From: Flavobacteriaceae bacterium YJPT1-3
GTDB taxonomy: Bacteria > Bacteroidota > Bacteroidia > Flavobacteriales > Flavobacteriaceae
Length of the DNA stretch: 64,000 nucleotides
Direction of reading: 5' to 3'
NCBI GenBank assembly: GCA_029866965.1
Contig: CP123444.1
Span: forward strand, 1,033,501 to 1,097,500
Program-made: the position numbers and the translations under genes
Shown: one piece after another, positions 33,447 through 42,040 of the stretch
How the letters are laid out: each line of letters starts with the position of its first letter
Position numbering within the stretch: the stretch's first letter is position 1
Notes under the pieces: generated by a model
What the model was told of the DNA's origin: nothing
The model's database searches: none
Seen by the model: only the letters and a program-made list of their open reading frames with translations

Positions 33447-33477
33447 TTTGTGCGGGAGTTAAATATCACTACTTTAG
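33447..33477 (+). promoter_or_regulatory. Bacteroidota promoter for the small Pro-rich gene
   Basis: TTTG (33447-33450), exactly 19 nt, then TACTTTAG (33470-33477), one mismatch from TAnnTTTG. ATG follows at 33510. Confidence 0.6.
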
Positions 33478-33509
33478 CAGCCGTTAGGAGCCCCAAACTC
33501 AACGCCTAA

Positions 33510-33719
33510 ATGCTAGAAATGCTAAATATCGGACGGTTTTACTGTCTGTTTGCACTGCAAACGGGTGGCCCTGCGCCTCCAGCACCTAAAATGGGGCCGC
33601 CTCCACCGGTACAGCTGCCTCTTGATCAGAGTGCGTGGATCTTGGTTATCATTGGCCTTCTGCTTGGCTTTTATTTAAATTTAAAACGGTATAAAGATCA
33701 ATCAAGCAAGCGTATATAG
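33510..33719 (+). CDS. Small Pro-rich single-pass membrane protein
   Basis: 69 aa (or 66 from MLNIGRFYC at 33519). A short N-terminus, a Gly/Pro-rich stretch GGPAPPAPKMGPPPPVQLPLDQ, a helix SAWILVIIGLLLGFYLNLKR, and a basic tail. It resembles the tiny 'PPPxPxPID' plus helix plus basic-tail proteins common in Flavobacteriia, whose shape recalls protein-sorting tails. It has its own promoter and overlaps the 3' end of ribE, convergent, by 22 bp. Function unknown. Confidence 0.65.
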   Translation: MLEMLNIGRFYCLFALQTGGPAPPAPKMGPPPPVQLPLDQSAWILVIIGLLLGFYLNLKRYKDQSSKRI

Positions 33720-34288
33720 CGTTGAACGTACTTCCCAATTACATCAAACTCTAAATTGACTTGGTCCCCTACTTTCAACTGCTGGAAGGTGGTATGCTGA
33801 TAAGTGTACGGAATAATAGCCACACTAAATTGGCCGTGAGACGAGTTGACCGCAGTCAGACTGACGCCATTCACCGTGATCGATCCTTTTTCAATGGTTT
33901 GATTACCAGTTGAAGCGTCATATTCGAATCGAAATAACCAACTTCCCTCTTGTTCTTGACGGGCAATACATCTGCCCGTTTGATCCACATGTCCCTGTAC
34001 GAGATGGCCATCCAATCGCGCCCCCAGCACCATGGCCCGTTCTAAATTGACCAGTTGCCCCGGTTCCCAGTCGCCGAGATTGGTTTTTTCTAGGGTCTCA
34101 GCAATAGCGGTCACCTGATACTGCTTGGCATTCACATCAACTACCGTAAGGCACACCCCATTATGAGCGACACTCTGATCTACTTTAAGTTCGCGAGCGA
34201 GATCGCAATCAATATAGAAATGCAGATTGTCTTCTTCTTGCTCTATACGGGCTATTTGACCTAAGGTCTCAATGATTCCTGTGAACAT
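33698..34288 (-). CDS. ribE: Riboflavin synthase alpha subunit
   Basis: Dismutates two 6,7-dimethyl-8-ribityllumazines into riboflavin and the pyrimidinedione. 196 aa from MFTGIIETLGQI; the open frame extends 23 codons upstream, but MFTGI is the invariant family start. Two lumazine-binding repeats: first with HNGVCLTVVD and GHLVQGHVD at its end, second with GSITVNGVSLTAV and the C-terminal FDVIGKYVQR. Divergent from pdxA with about 30 bp between starts, so their promoters must overlap. Confidence 0.93.
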   Translation of the reverse strand: MFTGIIETLGQIARIEQEEDNLHFYIDCDLARELKVDQSVAHNGVCLTVVDVNAKQYQVTAIAETLEKTNLGDWEPGQLVNLERAMVLGARLDGHLVQGHVDQTGRCIARQEQEGSWLFRFEYDASTGNQTIEKGSITVNGVSLTAVNSSHGQFSVAIIPYTYQHTTFQQLKVGDQVNLEFDVIGKYVQRYIRLLD

Positions 34289-34315
34289 ATTATAATGGTT
34301 ACCTTTGTTTGACAA

Positions 34316-35443
34316 ATGTATAAAAAGGACAGCGCCCAACAGATGAAGGATGCACAAAGTATACGCGTAGGTATTTCCATAGGTGACCTGAACGGAATTG
34401 GCAGCGAAATCATACTCAAGACCTTTGCGGATACACGCATGCTTGAATTTTGTACTCCGGTAGTTTTTGCCTCTACAAAAACCCTTTCACTGGCTAAAAA
34501 GCAAATGCAATTGAGCACGACCTTCCACGGGGTTCAACAGGCCAGTGACGCAGTGACGGGCAAATTGAATGTGGTGAATGTTTGGAAAGAGGTACCCAGC
34601 TTACAATTTGGAGAAGAGACCAAAGAAGCCGGAAGCTACGCTTTGAAGTCGTTGAGAGCCGCTACTGAATCGCTAAAAGAAGGCACGGTAGATGTTTTGG
34701 TCACAGCGCCCATCAATAAATCCAATATTCAAGAAGAAGGGTTCCAATTTCCCGGCCATACCGATTATTTGGCTCAGGAGCTGGGTGGGAAAAGCCTCAT
34801 GTTTATGGTAACCGATACCCTAAAGGTGGGCTTGCTTACGGATCATGTACCCGTTTCTGAAGTCAGTAATCACATTACAACCAAGCTTGTTCGAGATAAG
34901 GTGGAGACCATCATCCATACCCTAAAACAGGATTTCGCCCATCGAAAACCCAAGGTGGCTGTGCTAGGCATCAATCCTCATGTGGGCGATAAGGGAGTGA
35001 TTGGAAAAGAAGATGATGAGGTTTTGATCCCCACTCTCGATCAGCTTCGCGCGGAAGGTAGATTGGTTTACGGCCCCTATGCTGCAGACAGTTTTTTTGG
35101 ATCGCAGAATTATAAAAATTTTGACGCAATTGTGGCGGCCTATCACGATCAGGGACTGATTCCCTTTAAAACCCTGTCTTTTGGAAAGGGGGTCAATTTT
35201 ACCGCCGGACTCGCTAAAGTACGCACCTCACCTGACCACGGGACAGCCTATGAAATAGCGGGAAAAGGCCTGGCAGACGCGGGTTCCTTCCAGCAAGCGG
35301 TCTTTACTGCATTAAGCATTTACAAGAACCGATCCCAATACCAACGCCTGTCTAAGGATCCCCTGGAGCCGCTTTCGCGAAAGCTTAAAGCCTCCAGAAA
35401 TAAAGGGGGTAGGTCTCGTGACCGGAACCCCAACAAAAAGTAG
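34316..35443 (+). CDS. pdxA: 4-hydroxythreonine-4-phosphate dehydrogenase
   Basis: NAD-dependent step of DXP-dependent pyridoxal-5'-phosphate synthesis. 375 aa from ATG 34316, or 366 aa from MKDAQSIRVGISIGDLNGIG (34343), which is the better family start because a -7-like TACCTTTG (34300-34307) would put the transcription start near 34316. Motifs: TAPINKSNIQ, FPGHTDYLAQE, VAVLGINPHVGD, YHDQGLIPFKTLSFGKGVNFTAGL and RTSPDHGTAYEIAGKG. The tail (about 345-375, SRKLKASRNKGGRSRDRNPNKK) is basic and lineage-specific, and the palindrome at 35371-35384 encodes LSRKL in it. Confidence 0.94.
   Translation: MYKKDSAQQMKDAQSIRVGISIGDLNGIGSEIILKTFADTRMLEFCTPVVFASTKTLSLAKKQMQLSTTFHGVQQASDAVTGKLNVVNVWKEVPSLQFGEETKEAGSYALKSLRAATESLKEGTVDVLVTAPINKSNIQEEGFQFPGHTDYLAQELGGKSLMFMVTDTLKVGLLTDHVPVSEVSNHITTKLVRDKVETIIHTLKQDFAHRKPKVAVLGINPHVGDKGVIGKEDDEVLIPTLDQLRAEGRLVYGPYAADSFFGSQNYKNFDAIVAAYHDQGLIPFKTLSFGKGVNFTAGLAKVRTSPDHGTAYEIAGKGLADAGSFQQAVFTALSIYKNRSQYQRLSKDPLEPLSRKLKASRNKGGRSRDRNPNKK
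35371..35384. repeat. GCTTTCGCGAAAGC palindrome, in pdxA
   Basis: Perfect copy, in a different frame from the others: read as Leu-Ser-Arg-Lys-Leu in the extended C-terminus. Confidence 0.9.
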
Positions 35444-35474
35444 TTGAAGATGAAGGCTGTGCAAAAAAAATTAT

Positions 35475-35482
35475 TATCTTTG
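35475..35482 (+). promoter_or_regulatory. -7 box for the DUF177-rpmF unit
   Basis: TATCTTTG matches TAnnTTTG, 22 nt before the DUF177 ATG. -33 element not clear. Confidence 0.5.
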
Positions 35483-35504
35483 CACGCTCGAAAATGATGA
35501 TGGC

Positions 35505-36044
35505 ATGAAGGATTTGAAGATATTCACAATTCCATTCGTGGGATTGAAAGAGGGGAGCCACGCCTTCGAGTTTGATTTAGGCGACTCGTTCTTTGCGCAT
35601 TTTGATTATGACGATTTCAATCATATGGATTTGGCTGGTGCTTTAACACTGGTTAAAAAGTCCACCATGCTTGAATTACGATTCGCGGTAAATGGCCAGG
35701 CAGAGGTTAATTGTGATCTGACCAATGAGCCTTACGACCAGCCAATGAGCGGCACTTATGATCTGGTGATCAAATTTGGCCCTGAGTTCAATGACGAGCA
35801 CGAAGATATTTTGATCTTGCCGCATGGCGAATTTGAGATCAATGTAGCTCATTATTTTTATGAGTTGGCTGTACTATCCATGCCCAACAAACGGGTTCAT
35901 CCCGGAGTGGCGGACGGTAGTTTAGATTCAGAGGTGCTCAAGAAATTAGAAGAATTGAGTATCGATAATCGTCAAATAGCATCCAAAGAACAAGAAATAG
36001 ATCCCCGTTGGGACGAATTGAAAAAACTTTTAACAGACAAATAA
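35505..36044 (+). CDS. DUF177 (YceD-like) protein
   Basis: 179 aa, soluble. DUF177/YceD is the standing partner of rpmF across bacteria and has been linked to 23S rRNA or ribosome maturation. Visible: IPFVGLKEGSHAFEFDLGDSFF, the central LRFAVNGQAEVNCDLTNEPYDQP, and a C-terminal helical end DPRWDELKKLL. It lacks the Cys pair of the E. coli type. rpmF starts 9 bp after its stop, so the two form one transcript ended by the terminator at 36279. Confidence 0.9.
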   Translation: MKDLKIFTIPFVGLKEGSHAFEFDLGDSFFAHFDYDDFNHMDLAGALTLVKKSTMLELRFAVNGQAEVNCDLTNEPYDQPMSGTYDLVIKFGPEFNDEHEDILILPHGEFEINVAHYFYELAVLSMPNKRVHPGVADGSLDSEVLKKLEELSIDNRQIASKEQEIDPRWDELKKLLTDK

Positions 36045-36053
36045 TAGCGCGTT

Positions 36054-36254
36054 ATGGCACATCCAAAACGAAAAATCTCGAAAACGAGAAGAGATAAAAG
36101 AAGAACGCATTACAAAGCTGCAGTTCCTACGATCGGTACAGACCCGACTACTGGAGAGGCACATTTGTATCACAGAGCACACTGGCATGAAGGGAAATTA
36201 TATTACCGGGGCCAGGTTGTTATTGATGCTACAGAAGACGCTGAGGTCGCCTAA
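36054..36254 (+). CDS. rpmF: 50S ribosomal protein L32
   Basis: 66 aa, basic: [22 protein letters not shown] then a [20 protein letters not shown] core. The zinc-binding Cys pairs of other L32 are absent, so this is the Cys-less form usual in Bacteroidota. 9 bp after DUF177; followed by a strong terminator and then fabH. Confidence 0.95.
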   Translation: MAHPKRKISKTRRDKRRTHYKAAVPTIGTDPTTGEAHLYHRAHWHEGKLYYRGQVVIDATEDAEVA

Positions 36255-36278
36255 GTGACCTAAGCCAGAAAGACTTAG

Positions 36279-36305
36279 AAAAACTCCTATTTTTTAGGGG
36301 TTTTT
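36279..36305 (+). terminator. Rho-independent terminator after rpmF
   Basis: AAAAACTCCTA (36279-36289), TTTTT loop, TAGGGGTTTTT (36295-36305); the trailing Ts form the U-tract. Confidence 0.85.
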
Positions 36306-36421
36306 CTTGTTTTCAAGAGATGTGAAAAAAGTTAATAAACGGTCGTTTCTGATCAATTTTTATTAATTTTCCCTCCATTTTGAACTTTTTTTGCTCTTTT
36401 TCACGATCCTAAGTCACTCCT

Positions 36422-37417
36422 ATGAGTAAAATGACCGCAGCCATAACGGCGGTTGGTGCTTATGTGCCAGATTATGTCCTCTCAAATTCCATTCTGGAAA
36501 CCATGGTCGATACCAACGATGATTGGATCACCACCCGTACCGGCATTAAAGAACGTCGTATTCTGAAGGATAAGGATAAAGGAACTTCTTTCCTGGCCAT
36601 TAAGGCGGCTGAGGACTTAATGCAAAAAAAGAATTTAGACCCGAAAACCATTGACCTCGTGCTCGTGGCTAGTGCCACACCCGATATGCCCGTGGCGGCT
36701 ACCGCCGCTTATGTGGCTTCTCAAATAGGGGCAACCAATGCCTTTTCCTACGACATCCAGGCAGCCTGTTCCAGTTTTCTTTACGGCATGTCTACCGCGG
36801 CCAGTTACATTGAATCTGGGCGATACAAAAAAATACTTCTTATTGGTGCGGATAAAATGTCGAGCATCATTGATTATACCGATCGCACCACCTGCATCAT
36901 CTTTGGTGATGGAGGCGGAGCGGTACTTTTTGAACCTAATGAGGAAGGTCTGGGACTACACGACGAGTATTTACGTACGGACGGGATTGGACGGGAATTT
37001 CTGAAGATTGACGCAGGGGGCTCTTTACTTCCGGCCTCTCACGAGACAGTAGATAATAAACAGCACTACGTATTTCAAGACGGTAAAACGGTATTTAAAT
37101 TTGCCGTCTCCAATATGGCCGATGTCAGTGAAAAGATCATGCAGCGTAATGACCTCAGCCACGATGATGTGGACTGGTTGATCGCGCATCAGGCCAATAA
37201 ACGAATCATAGATGCAACGGCTCGTCGAATGGGCGTAAAAGACGAGAAGGTCTTGATGAATATTCAGCGCTATGGCAATACCACTTCAGCAACTTTACCC
37301 TTGCTGATGAGTGATTATGAAAAACAATTAAAAAAAGGAGATTCGATCATTTTTGCCGCTTTTGGCGGTGGATTCACCTGGGGTTCCATATATTTAAAAT
37401 GGGCCTACAATTCGTAA
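36422..37417 (+). CDS. fabH: 3-oxoacyl-ACP synthase III (FabH)
   Basis: Condenses acyl-CoA with malonyl-ACP to start fatty-acid synthesis. 331 aa (alternative start MTAAITAVG, 36431). Triad complete: Cys116 in QAACSSFLYG, His256 in AHQANKR, Asn286 in YGNTTSA. Also GDGGGAVLF. Members of this branch often prefer branched starters, but this cannot be read here. It leads an apparent fabH-accB-accC run. Confidence 0.95.
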   Translation: MSKMTAAITAVGAYVPDYVLSNSILETMVDTNDDWITTRTGIKERRILKDKDKGTSFLAIKAAEDLMQKKNLDPKTIDLVLVASATPDMPVAATAAYVASQIGATNAFSYDIQAACSSFLYGMSTAASYIESGRYKKILLIGADKMSSIIDYTDRTTCIIFGDGGGAVLFEPNEEGLGLHDEYLRTDGIGREFLKIDAGGSLLPASHETVDNKQHYVFQDGKTVFKFAVSNMADVSEKIMQRNDLSHDDVDWLIAHQANKRIIDATARRMGVKDEKVLMNIQRYGNTTSATLPLLMSDYEKQLKKGDSIIFAAFGGGFTWGSIYLKWAYNS

Positions 37418-37446
37418 CTAGAACCAACTAAACAAACGAGAAACCA

Positions 37447-37941
37447 ATGGACATTAAAGAAATTCAAAACCTAATTAAGTTCGTGGCTAAGTCCGGAGCC
37501 AGCGAGGTCAAACTCGAGATGGACGATGTAAAAATCACCATCAGAACAGGATCCGGAGATGATCGCGAACCGACCATTATTCACCAAATGCCGATGAGTG
37601 CGCCTCAAGCCGCTCCGGCAGCCCCTGCGCCCGCCGCTCCAGTTGCGCCCGCAGAACAAGCGCCCGCCGCGCCCGCTAAAGAACAAAAGGAAGACGACAA
37701 ATACATTACGGTGAAGTCTCCCATCATTGGAACCTTTTACCGTAAGCCTTCTCCTGACAAGCCCGTGTTTGTCGAAGTTGGCGATACCGTTTCAGAAGGC
37801 GACGTGCTTTGTGTTATCGAAGCCATGAAGCTCTTCAACGAAATTGAAAGTGAACTTTCCGGAAAAATCGTAAAAGTTCTTGTAGACGACGCTTCTCCCG
37901 TAGAGTTCGATCAGCCGTTATTTTTGGTTGACCCTTCTTAA
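37447..37941 (+). CDS. accB: Biotin carboxyl carrier protein of acetyl-CoA carboxylase
   Basis: 164 aa. N-terminal helix (MDIKEIQNLIKFVAKSG), an Ala/Pro-rich swinging linker (about 50-80), and a biotinyl domain (85-164) with Lys128 in IEAMKLFNE; the PxxGTFYRKPSP thumb region is present. 29 bp after fabH and 77 bp before accC. Carries biotin for the carboxylase AccC. Confidence 0.96.
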   Translation: MDIKEIQNLIKFVAKSGASEVKLEMDDVKITIRTGSGDDREPTIIHQMPMSAPQAAPAAPAPAAPVAPAEQAPAAPAKEQKEDDKYITVKSPIIGTFYRKPSPDKPVFVEVGDTVSEGDVLCVIEAMKLFNEIESELSGKIVKVLVDDASPVEFDQPLFLVDPS

Positions 37942-38018
37942 GCAGCAGCTCATTTCTATCTCATTGGTGTTTGATGCTGGCCATAGCCACTTCAAAACAC
38001 CCTTAAACGCAAACGAAT

Positions 38019-39359
38019 ATGTTTAAAAAAATATTGATTGCAAATCGAGGGGAGATCGCTTTACGGGTCATCCGAACCTGTAAGGAAATGGGGATCAAAA
38101 CCGTGGCGGTATATTCTACCGCAGATGCGGAAAGTCTTCATGTCCGATTTGCGGACGAAGCGGTATGTATCGGTCCTCCGCCCAGCAGTGAATCTTACCT
38201 CAAAATGTCCAACATCATTGCGGCTGCCGAAATTACCAATGCAGACGCGATTCATCCCGGCTACGGATTCCTTTCAGAAAATGCCAAATTCAGTAAAATT
38301 TGTGAGGAGCATAAAATCAAATTCATAGGGGCTTCCCCAGAAATGATCTCGAAAATGGGAGATAAGGCCACGGCCAAAGCGACCATGAAAGAGGCGGGAG
38401 TGCCCTGTGTTCCCGGAAGCGAAGGGATACTCAAAGATTTTGAGGACTGTAAGAAAGTAGCTAAAAAAGTAGGCTATCCGGTCATGCTTAAAGCTACTGC
38501 CGGAGGTGGCGGAAAGGGTATGCGCGCCGTGTGGAAAGAAGAAAATTTGCAAGCGGCCTGGGACTCAGCGCGACAGGAGTCAAAAGCAGCCTTCGGAAAC
38601 AATGACATGTATATGGAGAAGCTCATTGAAGAGCCTCGTCATATCGAGATCCAGATCGTTGGAGATAGTCGCGGAAAAGCCTGTCACCTGAGTGAGCGCG
38701 ATTGTTCTGTACAGCGTCGCCATCAAAAATTAACGGAAGAAACGCCTAGTCCGTTTATGACCGACAAACTTCGTAAGGATATGGGGGCCGCTGCAGTGCG
38801 TGCCGCCGAGTTTATCAAATACGAAGGTGCCGGTACGGTGGAATTCCTCGTGGACAAACACCGTAATTTCTACTTTATGGAAATGAATACCCGGATCCAG
38901 GTAGAACATCCAATTACAGAACAGGTCATTGATTTTGACCTCATAAGAGAGCAGATCTTAGTGGCTGCTGGCGTGCCGATCTCCGGAAAGAATTACACGC
39001 CCAACTTGCACAGTATAGAATGCCGTATTAATGCGGAGGACCCACACAATGGATTCCGACCGTCTCCTGGGAAGATCACGGTATTGCATGCGCCAGGGGG
39101 TCACGGAGTGCGTTTGGACACCCATGTGTACGCCGGTTATAGCATTCCGCCAAACTACGATTCTATGATCGCTAAGTTGATCACCACCGCTCAAACACGA
39201 GAGGAAGCGATCAGCAAAATGAAGCGTGCACTCGATGAATTTGTCATTGAAGGCATCAAAACAACCATACCTTTCCATAGACAACTGATGGACCACCCTG
39301 ACTACGTTAGCGGGAATTATACCACCAAGTTTATGGAGGATTTCAAAATGAAACCGTAA
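38019..39359 (+). CDS. accC: Biotin carboxylase of acetyl-CoA carboxylase
   Basis: Carboxylates the biotin of AccB with ATP and bicarbonate; 446 aa. Motifs: [38 protein letters not shown], the ATP-grasp glycine loop [10 protein letters not shown] (about 164-173), [37 protein letters not shown], and the bicarbonate/biotin-binding RINAEDP. Followed directly by a terminator. Confidence 0.97.
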   Translation: MFKKILIANRGEIALRVIRTCKEMGIKTVAVYSTADAESLHVRFADEAVCIGPPPSSESYLKMSNIIAAAEITNADAIHPGYGFLSENAKFSKICEEHKIKFIGASPEMISKMGDKATAKATMKEAGVPCVPGSEGILKDFEDCKKVAKKVGYPVMLKATAGGGGKGMRAVWKEENLQAAWDSARQESKAAFGNNDMYMEKLIEEPRHIEIQIVGDSRGKACHLSERDCSVQRRHQKLTEETPSPFMTDKLRKDMGAAAVRAAEFIKYEGAGTVEFLVDKHRNFYFMEMNTRIQVEHPITEQVIDFDLIREQILVAAGVPISGKNYTPNLHSIECRINAEDPHNGFRPSPGKITVLHAPGGHGVRLDTHVYAGYSIPPNYDSMIAKLITTAQTREEAISKMKRALDEFVIEGIKTTIPFHRQLMDHPDYVSGNYTTKFMEDFKMKP

Positions 39360-39364
39360 TTCTA

Positions 39365-39393
39365 AAAATCCGGCCCCCAGGCCGGATTTTTTT
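39365..39393 (+). terminator. Rho-independent terminator after accC
   Basis: AAAATCCGGCC (39365-39375), CCCA loop, GGCCGGATTTT (39380-39390) continuing into Ts. Confidence 0.9.
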
Positions 39394-39428
39394 ATTCGAG
39401 CAGTTCTATAAATCGTAATTTCGAAGGT

Positions 39429-40547
39429 ATGGAACGATCGTATTGGGAAACACAATCCTGGTTCAGTGGCATTGACTTTACCATAGTCGGGAGCGGACTT
39501 GTGGGACTCTTTTGTGCTTTAGAATTGAAGACCTTGCACCCTAAGGCCAACGTCCTGGTCATCGAACGAGGCGTATTGCCCTCAGGCGCGAGCACTAAGA
39601 ATGCCGGCTTTGCCTGCTACGGAAGCGCTTCTGAGCTTCTTGACGATCTTAAGCACCATAGCGAAGAAGAAGTACAGCAACTGGTGGCTCAGCGCTATCA
39701 GGGACTGAAAACATTACGAGAGACTCTGGGAGATCAGGTCATTGGTTATGAACAGCGGGGAGGATTTGAAGTGTTTGAGGAAACGCAGACGGAGCTGTTG
39801 GAAGATTGCCTGCAAGCATTACCCCGTCTAAACGCCTTGTTGAAGCCCGTATTTGGCCGCTCCGTGTTCAAAAAAACAAGCAATCAACAGGGATTTGCCC
39901 GGGTCAGCTCCCAATTACTGCTACATATGGAAGAAGGTCAGCTGCACACCGGTAAAATGATGCAAGCTTTAGTTCAGCAATGCGCTCAGCGTGGCGTACG
40001 TCTACTTCATGGCATAGAGCTGCTCAGCTATGACGAAGACTCCTCGGCAGTACACCTACGCACCAGTGAAGGAGATTTCAAAACCAATCGATTGTTGATC
40101 GCGACCAATGGCTTTGCCAGAACACTTGGAATTACAGAGGTCCAACCAGCCCGGGCTCAAGTGTTGATTACCAAGCCACTTGCTCAGCTTCCCTTTCGGG
40201 GAACCTATCATTGGGACCGCGGCTACTATTATTTTCGAGATATCGATCAGCGTATTCTTCTGGGTGGAGGCCGTAATTTGGATTTTGAAGGTGAAGAAAC
40301 CGATCAGATGGAAGTAACCCAGCGTATTCAGCAGCGTCTGGAATCACTTTTACATGAAGTCATACTTCCCGGAACCCCATTTGAAATAGAACAACGATGG
40401 AGCGGAATTATGGGTGTTGGAGCTCAAAAAAAGCCCATCATAAAATGCCTCTCCTCCCGCGTATATTGTGGAGTTCGCCTGGGCGGCATGGGAGTAGCCC
40501 TAGGCAGTCGGGTGGGCCAGGAATTGGCCTCATTAGCCACCAATTAG
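39429..40547 (+). CDS. FAD-dependent oxidoreductase (DadA/glycine-oxidase family)
   Basis: 372 aa. N-terminal Rossmann FTIVGSGLVGLFCALEL (17-33) with the FAD ribose Glu in VLVIERG, then GASTKNAGFACYGS, typical of amine or D-amino-acid oxidases. The C-terminal FAD segment reads GVRLGGMGVALGSRVGQELA. Substrate unknown. Starts 35 bp after the accC terminator and 11 bp before the GreA/B-like gene. Confidence 0.87.
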   Translation: MERSYWETQSWFSGIDFTIVGSGLVGLFCALELKTLHPKANVLVIERGVLPSGASTKNAGFACYGSASELLDDLKHHSEEEVQQLVAQRYQGLKTLRETLGDQVIGYEQRGGFEVFEETQTELLEDCLQALPRLNALLKPVFGRSVFKKTSNQQGFARVSSQLLLHMEEGQLHTGKMMQALVQQCAQRGVRLLHGIELLSYDEDSSAVHLRTSEGDFKTNRLLIATNGFARTLGITEVQPARAQVLITKPLAQLPFRGTYHWDRGYYYFRDIDQRILLGGGRNLDFEGEETDQMEVTQRIQQRLESLLHEVILPGTPFEIEQRWSGIMGVGAQKKPIIKCLSSRVYCGVRLGGMGVALGSRVGQELASLATN

Positions 40548-40558
40548 CACATGAAGTC

Positions 40559-41017
40559 ATGAAAAAAACAGAACTAAAACAAGGTCTTTTTGACCACTGT
40601 ACAGCCGCCATCGCCAGGCGCCGTGCAAAAATAGAAACCGTCATTCAGGACATCGAGGAATCACTGGCAGAAGAAACGAAAGGTACTGCCGGAGATAAAC
40701 ATGAGACCGGCCGGGCCATGTTGCACATCGATCGGGAGCAGGCCGGAACCCAATTGATGGAAATAGAACGGATTGAGGCTGTATTGAAGAAAATTGACCT
40801 GAAGCAAAAGTCGGATTATGCGCGATTAGGCAGCCTTGTTTATACCAGTATGGGGACCTACTTTCTAAGCACTTCGGTGGGCGAGATCAAATGGGGCGGG
40901 AAGTCCTATTACGCCATCGCCATGGATGCCCCATTGGGGAAATTACTGCTGGGTAAAAAAGGAGGAGATACCATACCATTTCGCGACCAACAAGTAAAAA
41001 TCACCTCCATTTATTAG
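40559..41017 (+). CDS. GreA/GreB-like protein (unassigned)
   Basis: 152 aa from MKKTELKQGLFDHC. An N-terminal coiled-coil-prone helix pair (about 1-85: AIARRRAKIETVIQDIEESLAEE, REQAGTQLMEIERIEAVLKKID), then a small beta domain (about 95-152) with SLVYTSMGTYFLSTSVG and the C-terminal PLGKLLLGKKGGDTIPFRDQ, which matches the GreA/B C-terminal 'SPLGxALLGKxxGD' pattern. Automatic annotation sometimes calls such genes 3-oxoacyl-ACP synthase, which is not supported here. Possibly an RNA-polymerase secondary-channel protein. Confidence 0.7.
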   Translation: MKKTELKQGLFDHCTAAIARRRAKIETVIQDIEESLAEETKGTAGDKHETGRAMLHIDREQAGTQLMEIERIEAVLKKIDLKQKSDYARLGSLVYTSMGTYFLSTSVGEIKWGGKSYYAIAMDAPLGKLLLGKKGGDTIPFRDQQVKITSIY

Positions 41018-41034
41018 CGACTCAAAATCGTAAG

Positions 41035-41979
41035 TTATCGACCAATTTTGACGACTTTTCCTTCAGAAACGGCCTTTTTGGACTCAAAAAGTACGATTCT
41101 TTGCTCTTTTTGAGCTTTTACTAAATAGTGGGTCCCTTGAAAGTAAGTGGCCAGGACTTCCACTTCAAAACCGGCTTTACGCACTATTCTCAGCTCGTGG
41201 GGTCGGACTAAAATAGCCTTCGAAGAGGCCTTCGGATCCAGCCAGTTTTCTGGAATTTCATTGATCTCCCCGAGTAAGGAAGCCTGGTAAGCAGTGCCTG
41301 GATTGGCATAAAGCTCTTGGGTTGGCTTCAAAGCCACTTTTCTGCCAGATTTCAACACCAGGACACGGTCGGCGAAAGGCAGCACATCCTCGCGATCGTG
41401 GGAGGCGGTAAGCACCGTGATGTTTTGTTTCTTCAAATAGGCAAATAGACTTCGTCTTAGGCTGCTTTTTTGAAAATGATCAATGTGACTGAAGGGCTCG
41501 TCCAAAAGCAATAACTGCGGTTCCTTGGCAAGCACTCGTGCTAAGGCGATGCGTTGTTTTTGCCCTCCGCTCAAGGTGGATGTTTTTGCTTTCGCGAAAG
41601 CAGACATTTGAACTACCTCCAGCAATTCCTCAATACGCTGTTGGCGAGCCTCCATGTCCATGCGAGACAGAAATTTTCCCAGGTTCTCTGCGGCCGAAAT
41701 GGAGGGCATCAAATCGAAATCCTGAGCCAAATACTTCATAAAAGGAGCGCCTGGCAGGATTTGATCTTTAGGACCCAACAGGCGCTGTCCTTTCCAAAGA
41801 ATCTCCCCCTGATCCAGATCGTAAATGCCATAAATCAATTTGAGTAGGGTGGTTTTGGCACACCCGCTTTCGCCCACGATGGCGAGATGCTCCCCCTGTG
41901 CAATAGTCATAGATAGCGGCCCCACTGCGGGTGAGGAGCGCTCTGGATATTGGAAAGAGATGTCCCGGAATTCGAGCAT
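41035..41979 (-). CDS. ABC transporter ATP-binding protein with TOBE-like end
   Basis: 314 aa. Walker A reads GESGCAKTT (36-44), with Ala where the conserved Gly before Lys is expected; signature LSGGQKQR, Walker B LLLLDEP, and switch-His in TASHDRED are intact. C-terminal domain (about 240-314) is TOBE-like (ILVRPHELRIVRKAGFEVEVL). Before the signature the palindrome encodes SAFAKAK (41588-41601). Permease partner not in the window. Import function is likely from the TOBE tail, substrate unknown. Confidence 0.82.
   Translation of the reverse strand: MLEFRDISFQYPERSSPAVGPLSMTIAQGEHLAIVGESGCAKTTLLKLIYGIYDLDQGEILWKGQRLLGPKDQILPGAPFMKYLAQDFDLMPSISAAENLGKFLSRMDMEARQQRIEELLEVVQMSAFAKAKTSTLSGGQKQRIALARVLAKEPQLLLLDEPFSHIDHFQKSSLRRSLFAYLKKQNITVLTASHDREDVLPFADRVLVLKSGRKVALKPTQELYANPGTAYQASLLGEINEIPENWLDPKASSKAILVRPHELRIVRKAGFEVEVLATYFQGTHYLVKAQKEQRIVLFESKKAVSEGKVVKIGR
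41588..41601. repeat. GCTTTCGCGAAAGC palindrome, in ABC ATPase gene
   Basis: Perfect copy, Ala-Phe-Ala-Lys-Ala, a few residues before the LSGGQ signature. Confidence 0.9.
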
Positions 41980-41990
41980 ACACTAAAGAT

Positions 41991-42020
41991 AAAGCCTGAG
42001 TAATGGACTGCTCAGGCTTT
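41991..42020 (-). terminator. Hairpin after the prolyl oligopeptidase gene
   Basis: 10-bp perfect stem (AAAGCCTGAG 41991-42000 with CTCAGGCTTT 42011-42020), 10-nt loop. The T-tract on the minus strand is short and mixed, so termination is likely but not strong. Confidence 0.6.
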
Positions 42021-42040
42021 AGAAGAGGTTTATTTTGATT

